DNA of 64,000 nt from assembly GCF_036174265.1 (NCBI RefSeq), contig NZ_CP108055.1:9548001-9612000 (forward strand), given 5' to 3'. Shown piece after piece: positions 8,772 through 16,237 of the stretch (the stretch's first letter is position 1; each line of letters starts with the position of its first letter). This DNA comes from Streptomyces sp. NBC_00285. Its GTDB lineage: Bacteria; Actinomycetota; Actinomycetes; Streptomycetales; Streptomycetaceae. A program made the translations under genes and the position numbers. Below the pieces are notes generated by a model. It made no database searches. It was not told the origin of the DNA and worked only from the letters and a program-made list of their open reading frames with translations.

Positions 8772-8809
8772 GGTCCGGGCGGCGGTGTCTTGACGCCGCC
8801 GCCCGGACC
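8772..8809 (+). terminator. Intra-operon hairpin after the binding-protein gene
   Basis: A perfect 14-bp stem GGTCCGGGCGGCGG / CCGCCGCCCGGACC with a 10-nt loop begins 11 nt after the binding-protein stop. There is no U-tract. Hairpins here in carbohydrate ABC operons commonly stop or stabilise part of the transcript, giving excess binding protein over permeases. Confidence 0.55.
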
Positions 8810-8881
8810 GGGCATCCACGCGATGCCGGGCTCATGGCGTGAGCCCACAGGAATCCCTTCCACCAGCACGGAGTCAGGAAG

Positions 8882-9802
8882 ATGACAAAACGCGCCTCGG
8901 CCGTGTCCGCGAGCCCGCCGAGCCGGTCCACGAGACGTAACAAGTACACCCTTGCGCCGCTCGTCCTCATCGCGGCCAACGTCGTGCTCTTCGCGTTGTT
9001 CTTCGTCTGGCCGGCGGTGATCGGGCTCGTCTACAGCTTCACGAACTACACGGGCGTGGGGGCGTTCCAGTTCATCGGACTGGACAACTACCACAACCTG
9101 TTCGGGGACTCCACCTTCTACGACGCGCTGAGCCGGACGCTGCTGTACGCCGTGCTCGTCGTACCGCTGAACTTCGTGGTCTCGTTGCTCGCCGCCAACC
9201 TGGTGGTGAGCAAGAGCGCCAAGGGCGGGTCGGTCGCCCGGGTCATCTTCTTCATTCCGTGGCTGCTGTCGCCCATCGTCGTGGGTGTCCTGTGGCGGTG
9301 GATGTTCGGTGAGAACTTCGGACTGGTCAACTACGTCATCGAGAAGTTCGGCGGCAGCGCCGTTCCGTGGCAGTCGAACGCGGACCTGTCGCTGCTGGTG
9401 GTGGTGATGGCGGCGTCCTGGGCCGGAACGGGCTTCACCATGCTGCTGTTCATCGCGGCCATCAAGAACGTACCGGTGTCCTACTACGAGGCGGCCTCGC
9501 TCGACGGCGCCGGCCCCTGGCGCCAGTTCTTCAGCATCACGCTGCCGAGCATCGCGCCCACCTCGTTCATCGTCATCCTGCTCAACACGATCAACGCGAT
9601 GAAGGAGTATCCGGTGTTCGTCGCCCTCAACAACGGCGGCCCCGGTTCCTCGAACAACCTGCTCGTCCAGTACATCTACGAGACCGGCTTCAAACGGGGC
9701 CAGATCGGCTACGCGAGCGCCGCGTCATTCGTGCTCATGCTCATCCTGATGGCCGTCGCGATCGTCCAGCTGATCGTCAACCGGCGGGTGGAGAACCGAT
9801 GA
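8882..9802 (+). CDS. Sugar ABC transporter permease, MalF type
   Basis: A 306-residue inner-membrane permease with six predicted transmembrane segments beginning at about residue 24 (LAPLVLIAANVVLFALFFVW). The cytoplasmic EAA loop that contacts the ATPase is present as YYEAASLDGAGPWRQFFSITLP. The ATG start is preceded by GTCAGGAAG. The stop overlaps the start of the next permease by ATGA, which couples the translation of the two subunits. Together with the MalG-type partner and the lipoprotein it forms a CUT1-type importer for di- or oligosaccharides. Confidence 0.93.
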   Translation: MTKRASAVSASPPSRSTRRNKYTLAPLVLIAANVVLFALFFVWPAVIGLVYSFTNYTGVGAFQFIGLDNYHNLFGDSTFYDALSRTLLYAVLVVPLNFVVSLLAANLVVSKSAKGGSVARVIFFIPWLLSPIVVGVLWRWMFGENFGLVNYVIEKFGGSAVPWQSNADLSLLVVVMAASWAGTGFTMLLFIAAIKNVPVSYYEAASLDGAGPWRQFFSITLPSIAPTSFIVILLNTINAMKEYPVFVALNNGGPGSSNNLLVQYIYETGFKRGQIGYASAASFVLMLILMAVAIVQLIVNRRVENR

Positions 9803-10701
9803 CAACCACAGACATGCCACGCCCGCTCGACGGCGACCCCAAGCGGCCCGCCGCCAAGAAGCGCCCCCACAGGGCGGCCACCGGCGGGCTCCGGCGGGCG
9901 ATCGCCCCGACGACACTGCTGTGGATCGTGGCGTGCCTGTACGGGTTCCCGGTGCTCTGGTTCGTCCTCAGCTCCTTCAAGCCGTCCAGCGACCTGTTCT
10001 CGTATCCGCTGACGCTGGTTCCGCACAACCCCACTCTGTCGGGGTTCAAGGCGGCCTGGGACAGCGCGAACTTCTCCCAGTACTTCATCAACACGGCCCT
10101 CGTGTGCGTGATCACGACGATCCTCACGGTGGGCGTCAGCTGCTGCACCGGGTACGCCCTCGCCAAGTACGACAACAAGTGGCTCAAGGCGTTCTTCATC
10201 TGCATCCTGGCCACCACGATGCTGCCGGGCGAGGTCATGCTCGCCCCCGAGTTCCTGGTGGTCCGCAACCTCGGCCTCTACAACTCCTTCGCCGGCATCA
10301 TCCTTCCGGCCGTGCTCACCGCGACCGGCTGCTTCATGTTCCGCCAGTTCTTCCTGACGGTTCCCGACGAACTCGTGGAAGCCGCGCGCATCGACGGCGC
10401 GCGTGAGCTGGCGATCTTCGCGCGGATCATGGTGCCGATCTCCCGGCCCATCATGCTGACGCTGGCCATCCTGTCCTTCCAGTGGCGCTGGAACGACTAC
10501 ATCTGGCCGCTGCTGATGCTCAACGACCCCAACAAGTTCACCGTGCAGATCGGCATCCAGAGCATCGTCGGCGCACAGAACATCAACTGGTCGGTGCTGC
10601 TCGGCGCCTCGGTCATCTCCATGATCCCGCTGATCCTCGTCTTCCTGGTCTTCCAGCGCTACGTCATGGGCGCCGACATCAACGCCGGACTGAAGGACTG
10701 A
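9799..10701 (+). CDS. Sugar ABC transporter permease, MalG type
   Basis: A 300-residue permease with a roughly 33-residue basic cytoplasmic tail and six membrane segments. The EAA motif reads LVEAARIDGARELAIFARIMVP, and the C-terminus MGADINAGLKD is characteristic of MalG-type subunits. The ATG overlaps the preceding stop by 4 nt (ATGA); reading the frame further upstream gives only out-of-context sequence antiparallel to the MalF gene, so this start is preferred. It is followed after 2 nt by the next operon gene. Confidence 0.93.
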   Translation: MTTTDMPRPLDGDPKRPAAKKRPHRAATGGLRRAIAPTTLLWIVACLYGFPVLWFVLSSFKPSSDLFSYPLTLVPHNPTLSGFKAAWDSANFSQYFINTALVCVITTILTVGVSCCTGYALAKYDNKWLKAFFICILATTMLPGEVMLAPEFLVVRNLGLYNSFAGIILPAVLTATGCFMFRQFFLTVPDELVEAARIDGARELAIFARIMVPISRPIMLTLAILSFQWRWNDYIWPLLMLNDPNKFTVQIGIQSIVGAQNINWSVLLGASVISMIPLILVFLVFQRYVMGADINAGLKD

Positions 10702-10703
10702 CC

Positions 10704-12413
10704 TTGCTCACCCCGCTCGACCACGAGTTCGTCCGGTCGGCGGCGCTCGCCGCCGACCGGCTGGCCACTCAGCTCGCGGCCGGTCCCGACGAGGAACCCG
10801 CCGGTGTGCCGCACCGAGGTCTGGCGCGGCGGGTGAAGAACCTGGTCGCGGCCTATCGTTCTCCGGACTCGGCACTGCACGGCAGCGGACAGGCCGTCGC
10901 CGCCGCGATGACCCACCTGCGGGCCCTGCGGGCCGTGCAGACCACGACCGGCCTCTTCGCGGGCGGCGACAACGTCCAGTCACCGCCCGACTCCGCGTTC
11001 ACCGTGGGCGACGTGTGCGACGCGCACGTCCTCGCCGCCGGCGCGGGGCCGGAACTGCGCGAGGTGACGGCCGCGCTCGCCGAGATCGCCGGGGCTGCCT
11101 CAGGCAGCCTCCTGGCCGGCGGGGTGCACACCCCGAACCACCGCTGGGAGCTGTCGGCGGCGCTGGCCCGGCTGCACGGCTCGTTCCCCGACGACCGGCT
11201 CCTCGACCGCGTCGAGGAATGGCTCGCCGAGGGCGTCGACATCGACGCGGAGGGCCTGTACTCGGAGCGCAGCGCCGTCTACGCGTGCCACGTGACCAAC
11301 CCGTCGCTGTTGCTGCTGGCCGAAGTCCTCGACCGCACCGACCTGCTGGACGCCGTCGAACGCAACCTCGCCGCCACTCTGGACCTCATCAGGCCGGACG
11401 GCACGGTGGAGACGGTCCACTCGCGACGGCAGGACCAGAGCCACCCGTTCCCGCTGGCCCACTACCTCCCGCACTACCGGCTGTTCGCGGTCCGCACCGG
11501 CCGGGGCGATTTCAGCAGGGCGGCGCGGCTGGCGGCCGCCGGCGGCATCGACGACCCCGACCTGCTCGCCCAGACCCTCCTCACCCCGGACCTGTGCCGA
11601 GCACTGCCCTCATCGAGTGCGGAGACCCTGCCCCGCGACCGGTACCTCACCACCGCCCGCCTCGCCGCCCGCACCTCCGCCGACGCGCACACCGTGGTGT
11701 ACGGCGGCTCCGACGTGCCCGGCCACCGGCGCATCCGCTCGGGCCTCGCCTGCAATCCCACCTTCCTGCGTCTGTTCGCCGGCGGCGCCGTCCTCGACGC
11801 GGTCCGGCTCTCCCGGGGCTTCTTCGACCTCGGCCCGTTCCGCGCCGCCGACATGCACCGGATCGCCGACAACCGGTACCGGCTCACCCAAACCCTCACA
11901 GCCGCCTACTACCAGCCGCTCCCGAAGGACCTCAGGCGCGACGACGGCGCCTACCGTCTGGTGGACGAGGGCCGCTTCTCCGCGGCGATGGCCTTCCCCG
12001 ACCGCCCTCAGGACGAGGTCTCCCACACGACCCGAGTCGAGGTGGACCTGCGGGAGGACGGCGCCGACCTGCGGATCGACATCAGCGGCCCAACGGTGCC
12101 GTGGGCCCTCGAACTGACCTTCCGGCCGGGCGGCGTGACTGAGGGCGCGGTACCGATCGGCGACGGACGCTGGTGCCTGACGACAGGGCCGATGACCTAC
12201 CGGGTCGGCGACGACGGGATCCGGGTCGAGGCCGACGTCGAGACGGGCGAACCGCTCGCCGGGCCGGACCGCAGCGACGTACTGCGCTACGACCCGGGTC
12301 AGGACTACACCGTGGTCGGCGGCACCGACGAGACGACCGGGAACCGCGTCTACCTCGGTGGGCACGGACCGCAGACACTGACCCTCGCACTGCGCGCCAC
12401 ATCTCAGGCATGA
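10704..12413 (+). CDS. Uncharacterised large protein of the sugar operon, possible glycan lyase/hydrolase
   Basis: A 569-residue cytoplasmic-looking protein (no signal peptide or membrane segment) that starts with TTG 2 nt after the permease stop, with GAAGGACT as ribosome site. The N-terminal two thirds are helix-rich with GGVHTPNHRWELSAALARL and YSERSAVYACHVTNPSLLLL; the last 170 residues are beta-rich. A helical domain followed by a beta-sandwich is the architecture of heparinase II/III-like and other alpha/alpha-toroid lyases, but I cannot name catalytic residues. Its place in the operon suggests it breaks down the imported oligosaccharide inside the cell. The assignment to a lyase-like fold is inference. 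Confidence 0.6.
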   Translation: MLTPLDHEFVRSAALAADRLATQLAAGPDEEPAGVPHRGLARRVKNLVAAYRSPDSALHGSGQAVAAAMTHLRALRAVQTTTGLFAGGDNVQSPPDSAFTVGDVCDAHVLAAGAGPELREVTAALAEIAGAASGSLLAGGVHTPNHRWELSAALARLHGSFPDDRLLDRVEEWLAEGVDIDAEGLYSERSAVYACHVTNPSLLLLAEVLDRTDLLDAVERNLAATLDLIRPDGTVETVHSRRQDQSHPFPLAHYLPHYRLFAVRTGRGDFSRAARLAAAGGIDDPDLLAQTLLTPDLCRALPSSSAETLPRDRYLTTARLAARTSADAHTVVYGGSDVPGHRRIRSGLACNPTFLRLFAGGAVLDAVRLSRGFFDLGPFRAADMHRIADNRYRLTQTLTAAYYQPLPKDLRRDDGAYRLVDEGRFSAAMAFPDRPQDEVSHTTRVEVDLREDGADLRIDISGPTVPWALELTFRPGGVTEGAVPIGDGRWCLTTGPMTYRVGDDGIRVEADVETGEPLAGPDRSDVLRYDPGQDYTVVGGTDETTGNRVYLGGHGPQTLTLALRATSQA

Positions 12414-12426
12414 AGGGCTGATCTCC

Positions 12427-14262
12427 TTGCACCTCCCACGCCAGCTCGGGCCGCTGCACGACCTGCCGGACACTCCGGACGCGTACGACGCCGTCCTCGC
12501 CGACGTCACCGAGCAGGCCCTCGCCCGGGTGACGCCCGAAGGCAACCTCGAACACCCCGACTGTGTCGACGACATCGGTGACACCTCGCTCGGCATCACC
12601 TCGCTGCTCACGTTCGCCTGGCAGCGCACCAAGGATCCGCGGCTGCCGCAGGCGGTGAGCCGCAGCCTCGCGTTCCATCTGCGCGAGCGGGTCTACACCG
12701 AGGACAACCCCGGCTACCCGAACCTTAGGGTGCGCAACTCCGGTCTGGCGTACGCCCGTTACACCCTGGCGGCGGGCGCTCACCCCATCGGCGACTGGCC
12801 GAGCACGGTGTGGGCGCTGCTCCAGGCGGTGAACATCCTCGACTCGGCCGAGGGGCTGGTCGAGGACGGGCAGCGCGGCGAACTCCTCGACGTGGCCCGC
12901 GGATACTGGCGCTGGCTGACCGAGGCGACCTTCTTCAACCCGCAGGAGGCCGGCAACCAGGCGATCGGCTGTGTGGTCGGCGGCCTGATGCTGGCGGCCC
13001 ATCTGCCGGGCCCGGAGGCGCAGTCCGTCCGCGCGCGGGCACTGCGGCTGTACACCGACGAGATCCGCGCCCACCGGGTCGGCGACCGGGGTGCCCTGCT
13101 GCCCCCCGAGCACGGCGGCGCCTACGACAACAACTACGGCCCGATCTCCCTGTCCTTCCTCGCCCAGGCCCACCGCGTCAGCGGCGAGGAGGTCTTCGCC
13201 GAGGACGGCGACAGCCTGGCCCGCTACATCGACGCCCGCCTGACCAATGGCGGCTTCGACAACGGCGGCGCGCGCTACAGCGAGCAGCACTCCGCCTTCG
13301 AGTCGGTCCTCGGCCTGCGCTACTTCGGCGCCCGTGTTGGCGCCGACCTGGGCCGCTACCGGGGCGACACCCGCTGGGGCCGGCATGCGGTCAAGGACGA
13401 CGGGGGAGTGGACGGCCACTTCGCCTGGATGCTGGTCTGGCAGATCCAGGACACCACGCACTGGCACCGGGAGCCCCCCACCGCGACCGCACGGCACCAA
13501 CTGCGCGCGGGCACGGTGTCGGTGGCCTTCGACTCCCGGATGACTCCGGCGGTGGTCGAGGCGGCAGGAACTTACTACCTGCCCGCGGCCGTCAACCGCC
13601 AGCACGGCTTCGGTCCCGTCGTCGACGGCTTCCTGCTGTGCCGCCCCATGGGCGAGGTCCGCGTCCGAGACGTCCGCACCGACGGCCTCACCGCCAAGCT
13701 GGTCACCAAGCCCGTCGTCGGCCGCGACCACGTCCTGCGCCACATCCAGTCCCTGTACGTCACCGACGGCACGAGCCTGTGGACCACCGTGACCGTGCAA
13801 CGGCTCCCCGGCGCGCCGTACCTGCTGGCCGGGCTGCCGTACGCCGAGGACGACGGCGACCGGGTGCGCCGGACGGCCGAGGGCGAGGTGGCCTCCGTGG
13901 GCGCGCTGCGGCTGACGCACCCCGAGGTGAAGGGTGTCGACCACTTCGACGCCCGCTCGGAGACGACCCAGGAGCAGGCCGCATTCGCGCTGGCCGCGGA
14001 CCCGCGCGGCTACGGCAACCCGGACGAGGGCTGGAGCCACCTCGTCAGCTCCACGGCGCTGGAGGCGGACCCGGCCCCGGACGCCCCGGACGACCTGCAC
14101 GCCTTCGCCGTCCGCTACGGACCTGCAGGCGCCCCTCTCACGGCGGCCTTCGCACGCGACGGCGCCGCACTGACGGTACGCACCGAGGCGTTCACCGCAC
14201 GGATCGGCGACCCGGCGGGCGACGCCCACGGCGAGCCGGAACTGACCTTGTCCGCCTGCTGA
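12427..14262 (+). CDS. Uncharacterised large protein of the sugar operon, second possible glycan-active enzyme
   Basis: A 611-residue protein without an export signal; TTG start 13 nt after the previous stop, with GAAGGGCTG upstream. The N-terminal about 330 residues look alpha-helical and rich in conserved-looking aromatic/acidic clusters (AYDNNYGPISLSFLAQAHR, FDNGGARYSEQHSAFESVLG), and the rest is beta-rich (VTDGTSLWTTVTVQRLPG). This is again an alpha/alpha-barrel plus beta-sandwich layout, similar in plan to the protein encoded just upstream though not obviously its duplicate. It is the last gene of the ROK-linked operon and probably acts on the same carbohydrate. No family can be named with confidence. 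Confidence 0.6.
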   Translation: MHLPRQLGPLHDLPDTPDAYDAVLADVTEQALARVTPEGNLEHPDCVDDIGDTSLGITSLLTFAWQRTKDPRLPQAVSRSLAFHLRERVYTEDNPGYPNLRVRNSGLAYARYTLAAGAHPIGDWPSTVWALLQAVNILDSAEGLVEDGQRGELLDVARGYWRWLTEATFFNPQEAGNQAIGCVVGGLMLAAHLPGPEAQSVRARALRLYTDEIRAHRVGDRGALLPPEHGGAYDNNYGPISLSFLAQAHRVSGEEVFAEDGDSLARYIDARLTNGGFDNGGARYSEQHSAFESVLGLRYFGARVGADLGRYRGDTRWGRHAVKDDGGVDGHFAWMLVWQIQDTTHWHREPPTATARHQLRAGTVSVAFDSRMTPAVVEAAGTYYLPAAVNRQHGFGPVVDGFLLCRPMGEVRVRDVRTDGLTAKLVTKPVVGRDHVLRHIQSLYVTDGTSLWTTVTVQRLPGAPYLLAGLPYAEDDGDRVRRTAEGEVASVGALRLTHPEVKGVDHFDARSETTQEQAAFALAADPRGYGNPDEGWSHLVSSTALEADPAPDAPDDLHAFAVRYGPAGAPLTAAFARDGAALTVRTEAFTARIGDPAGDAHGEPELTLSAC

Positions 14263-14284
14263 CGGCCAGGGGACCGACCTCGTC

Positions 14285-14947
14285 TCAGGTCTCCGTGGCG
14301 ACGCGCGGCAGCGCCGACCACGGAACCACGAGGTCGGCCCGGTTCCGGGTCGCCGCCACCAGCTCCGCGTTGCGCTGATCCGAGCGCAGGACCCAGGCGA
14401 GCGCCTCCTCGTGGTTCTTGCCGAACTCTTCGTGCCGGGCGACCAGTCGGCGGACCCGCTCACCCTCGTCGAGTTCGCAGAACCACACCTCGTCCAGTTG
14501 CGGACGGACCCGGGACCACGCGCCCGTGCCGAGGAGCAGGTAGTTGCCCTCGGTCACGGTCAGACGGACGGCCGGGAGCACCGGGATCGCCCCGGCGACC
14601 GGCTGCTCCAGCATCCGCTCGAAGCCCGGCGCGTACACGATGTCGCCGTCCGGTTCCTCACGCAGCCGCCGCAGCAGGGCCGCGTACCCGGCCGCGTCGA
14701 AGGTCTCGGGAGCCCCCTTGCGGTCGCGCAGACCGAGCCGGTCCAGTTCCACGTCGGCGAGATGGAAGCCGTCCATGGGGACGTGCGCCACCCACGGCTC
14801 ACCGGGGCCGTTGAGCGCCCGCACCAGGTGTTCGGCAAGCGTCGTCTTGCCCGCGCCGGGGGAGCCTGCGAGCCCGAGGACGGCCCGGCCCCCGTGCTCG
14901 GCGAGGGAGCGGGCGCGGGCCAGGAGGTCGTCGAAGGTCAGCGGCAC
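14285..14947 (-). CDS. Nucleoside/nucleotide kinase family P-loop kinase
   Basis: A 220-residue cytoplasmic kinase. The Walker A motif GLAGSPGAGKTTLAEHL is at about residues 24-40, the segment VPMDGFHLADVELDRLG matches the substrate loop of the uridine kinase/pantothenate kinase/FrcK group, and LTVTEGNYLLLG carries the Walker B-like strand. The C-terminal RSDQRNAELV is also typical. Members phosphorylate nucleosides, fructose-type sugars or pantothenate; the substrate cannot be chosen from sequence, but the carbohydrate surroundings favour a sugar. It converges on the preceding operon with 22 bp between stops. Confidence 0.8.
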   Translation of the reverse strand: MPLTFDDLLARARSLAEHGGRAVLGLAGSPGAGKTTLAEHLVRALNGPGEPWVAHVPMDGFHLADVELDRLGLRDRKGAPETFDAAGYAALLRRLREEPDGDIVYAPGFERMLEQPVAGAIPVLPAVRLTVTEGNYLLLGTGAWSRVRPQLDEVWFCELDEGERVRRLVARHEEFGKNHEEALAWVLRSDQRNAELVAATRNRADLVVPWSALPRVATET

Positions 14948-15024
14948 ACGCCGAGTGTGTCATTCGAGGACTTCAGGTCGGCCAGGCACCCTTGATGGGG
15001 AAGGGGGAGAAAGGAGGGCCGGTC

Positions 15025-15456
15025 ATGTCCCACGACTTCTACGGTTCCCGTGGCTCCGACGCCGCTGACGACGAGGCCCGGATCCGCGCTCTGATCACCG
15101 GGTGGGCCGCCGCCGTCCACCGCGGCGATCTCGCGGGCGTGATCGCCGACCACGCCCAGGACCTCGTGATGTTCAACGTGCCGCCGCCCCACCACGGCAT
15201 CCGGGGCCTCGCCGCCTACCGCGCGGCGTGGCCGCCCTTCTTCGAGTGGCAGGCCCAGGGTGCCCGCTTCGACATCGAGTCCCTCGACATCACTGCCGGC
15301 ACCGACGTCGCCTTCGCCCATGCCCTGGTGCGCTGCGCCACCCCGGAGGAACTCGCCGCCCACCCCGGCTTCCTGCTCAGGCTCACCTTCGGTCTGCGCA
15401 AGGAGCGCGGCCGCTGGCTGGTGGCACACGAGCACCACTCGTTCCCGCACGACTGA
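15025..15456 (+). CDS. SnoaL-like / NTF2-fold protein
   Basis: A 143-residue protein with the cone-shaped NTF2 fold predicted from its pattern: an N-terminal helix (EARIRALITGWAAAVHRGDL), the loop DHAQDLVMFNVPPPHHGIRG, and three terminal beta strands ending RWLVAHEHHSFPHD. Proteins like this act as small isomerases or hydrolases or simply bind small molecules, and the role is not deducible. The start at ATG 15025 is set by AAAGGAGGGCC 6 nt upstream. It precedes the HAD/GH65 pair by 43 bp on the same strand. Confidence 0.78.
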   Translation: MSHDFYGSRGSDAADDEARIRALITGWAAAVHRGDLAGVIADHAQDLVMFNVPPPHHGIRGLAAYRAAWPPFFEWQAQGARFDIESLDITAGTDVAFAHALVRCATPEELAAHPGFLLRLTFGLRKERGRWLVAHEHHSFPHD

Positions 15457-15499
15457 ATCCACCTGTTGGCAAGCCGTCTTGCAGGGAACCGGGTCCTGT

Positions 15500-16237
15500 A
15501 TGACGAAGCTCGGTCTACCCGATGACATCAAGGCCTGCCTCTTCGACCTCGACGGGGTCGTCACCAGGACGGCCGTAGTGCACGCGGCCGCCTGGAAGGA
15601 GATGTTCGACGCGTTCCTGCGCGAACGCGAGGGCGAACACTTCCGGCCTTTCGACGACAACGACTACGACGAGTTCGTCGACGGCCGCCCCCGCGCCGAC
15701 GGCGTGCGCACCTTCCTGACCTCCCGCGGCATCGACCTGCCCGAAGGCGCCCCGGACGACCCGCCCGGTGCCGAGACGGTCCACGGCCTCGGCAACCGCA
15801 AGAACGACCTCGTCCTGGAGAAGATCCGCACCGACGGCGTCGACGCCTACGACGACACCCTGGCCTACATCCGGGCGGCCCGCGCACAGGGTCTGCGCAC
15901 CGCGATTGTCTCCTCCAGCGCCAACTGCCGTGACGTGCTGCGCGCGATCGACGCCGAGGACCTCTTCGACGTACGCGTCGACGGCGTGGTCGCGGCCGAA
16001 CGCGGGCTGCCCGGCAAGCCGCACCCCGACACCTTTCTCGCCGCCGCAGCCGACCTCGGTCTTGACGCACCCCGGTCCGCCGTCTTCGAGGACGCCCTCG
16101 CCGGTATGGACGCGGGCCGTGCGGGCGACTTCGGATACGTCGTCGGACTCGACCGCGTCGGACAGGCCGACGCCCTCTACGCGCACGGCGCCGACGTGGT
16201 CGTGAAGGGCCTCGCCGAACTGGGGGACCGCGCATGA
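15500..16237 (+). CDS. Beta-phosphoglucomutase-like HAD hydrolase
   Basis: A 245-residue HAD subfamily IA protein. The nucleophile motif CLFDLDGVV is followed by the helical cap (AAAWKEMFDAFLRER), with motif II IVSSSANC, the lysine motif GKPHPDTF and the acidic motif VFEDALAGM. This combination, and the coupling to a GH65 phosphorylase (stop/start overlap ATGA at 16234), point to beta-phosphoglucomutase: the phosphorylase makes beta-glucose 1-phosphate and this enzyme turns it into glucose 6-phosphate. The ATG has only a weak ribosome site (GGGAACCGGG). Confidence 0.87.
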   Translation: MTKLGLPDDIKACLFDLDGVVTRTAVVHAAAWKEMFDAFLREREGEHFRPFDDNDYDEFVDGRPRADGVRTFLTSRGIDLPEGAPDDPPGAETVHGLGNRKNDLVLEKIRTDGVDAYDDTLAYIRAARAQGLRTAIVSSSANCRDVLRAIDAEDLFDVRVDGVVAAERGLPGKPHPDTFLAAAADLGLDAPRSAVFEDALAGMDAGRAGDFGYVVGLDRVGQADALYAHGADVVVKGLAELGDRA

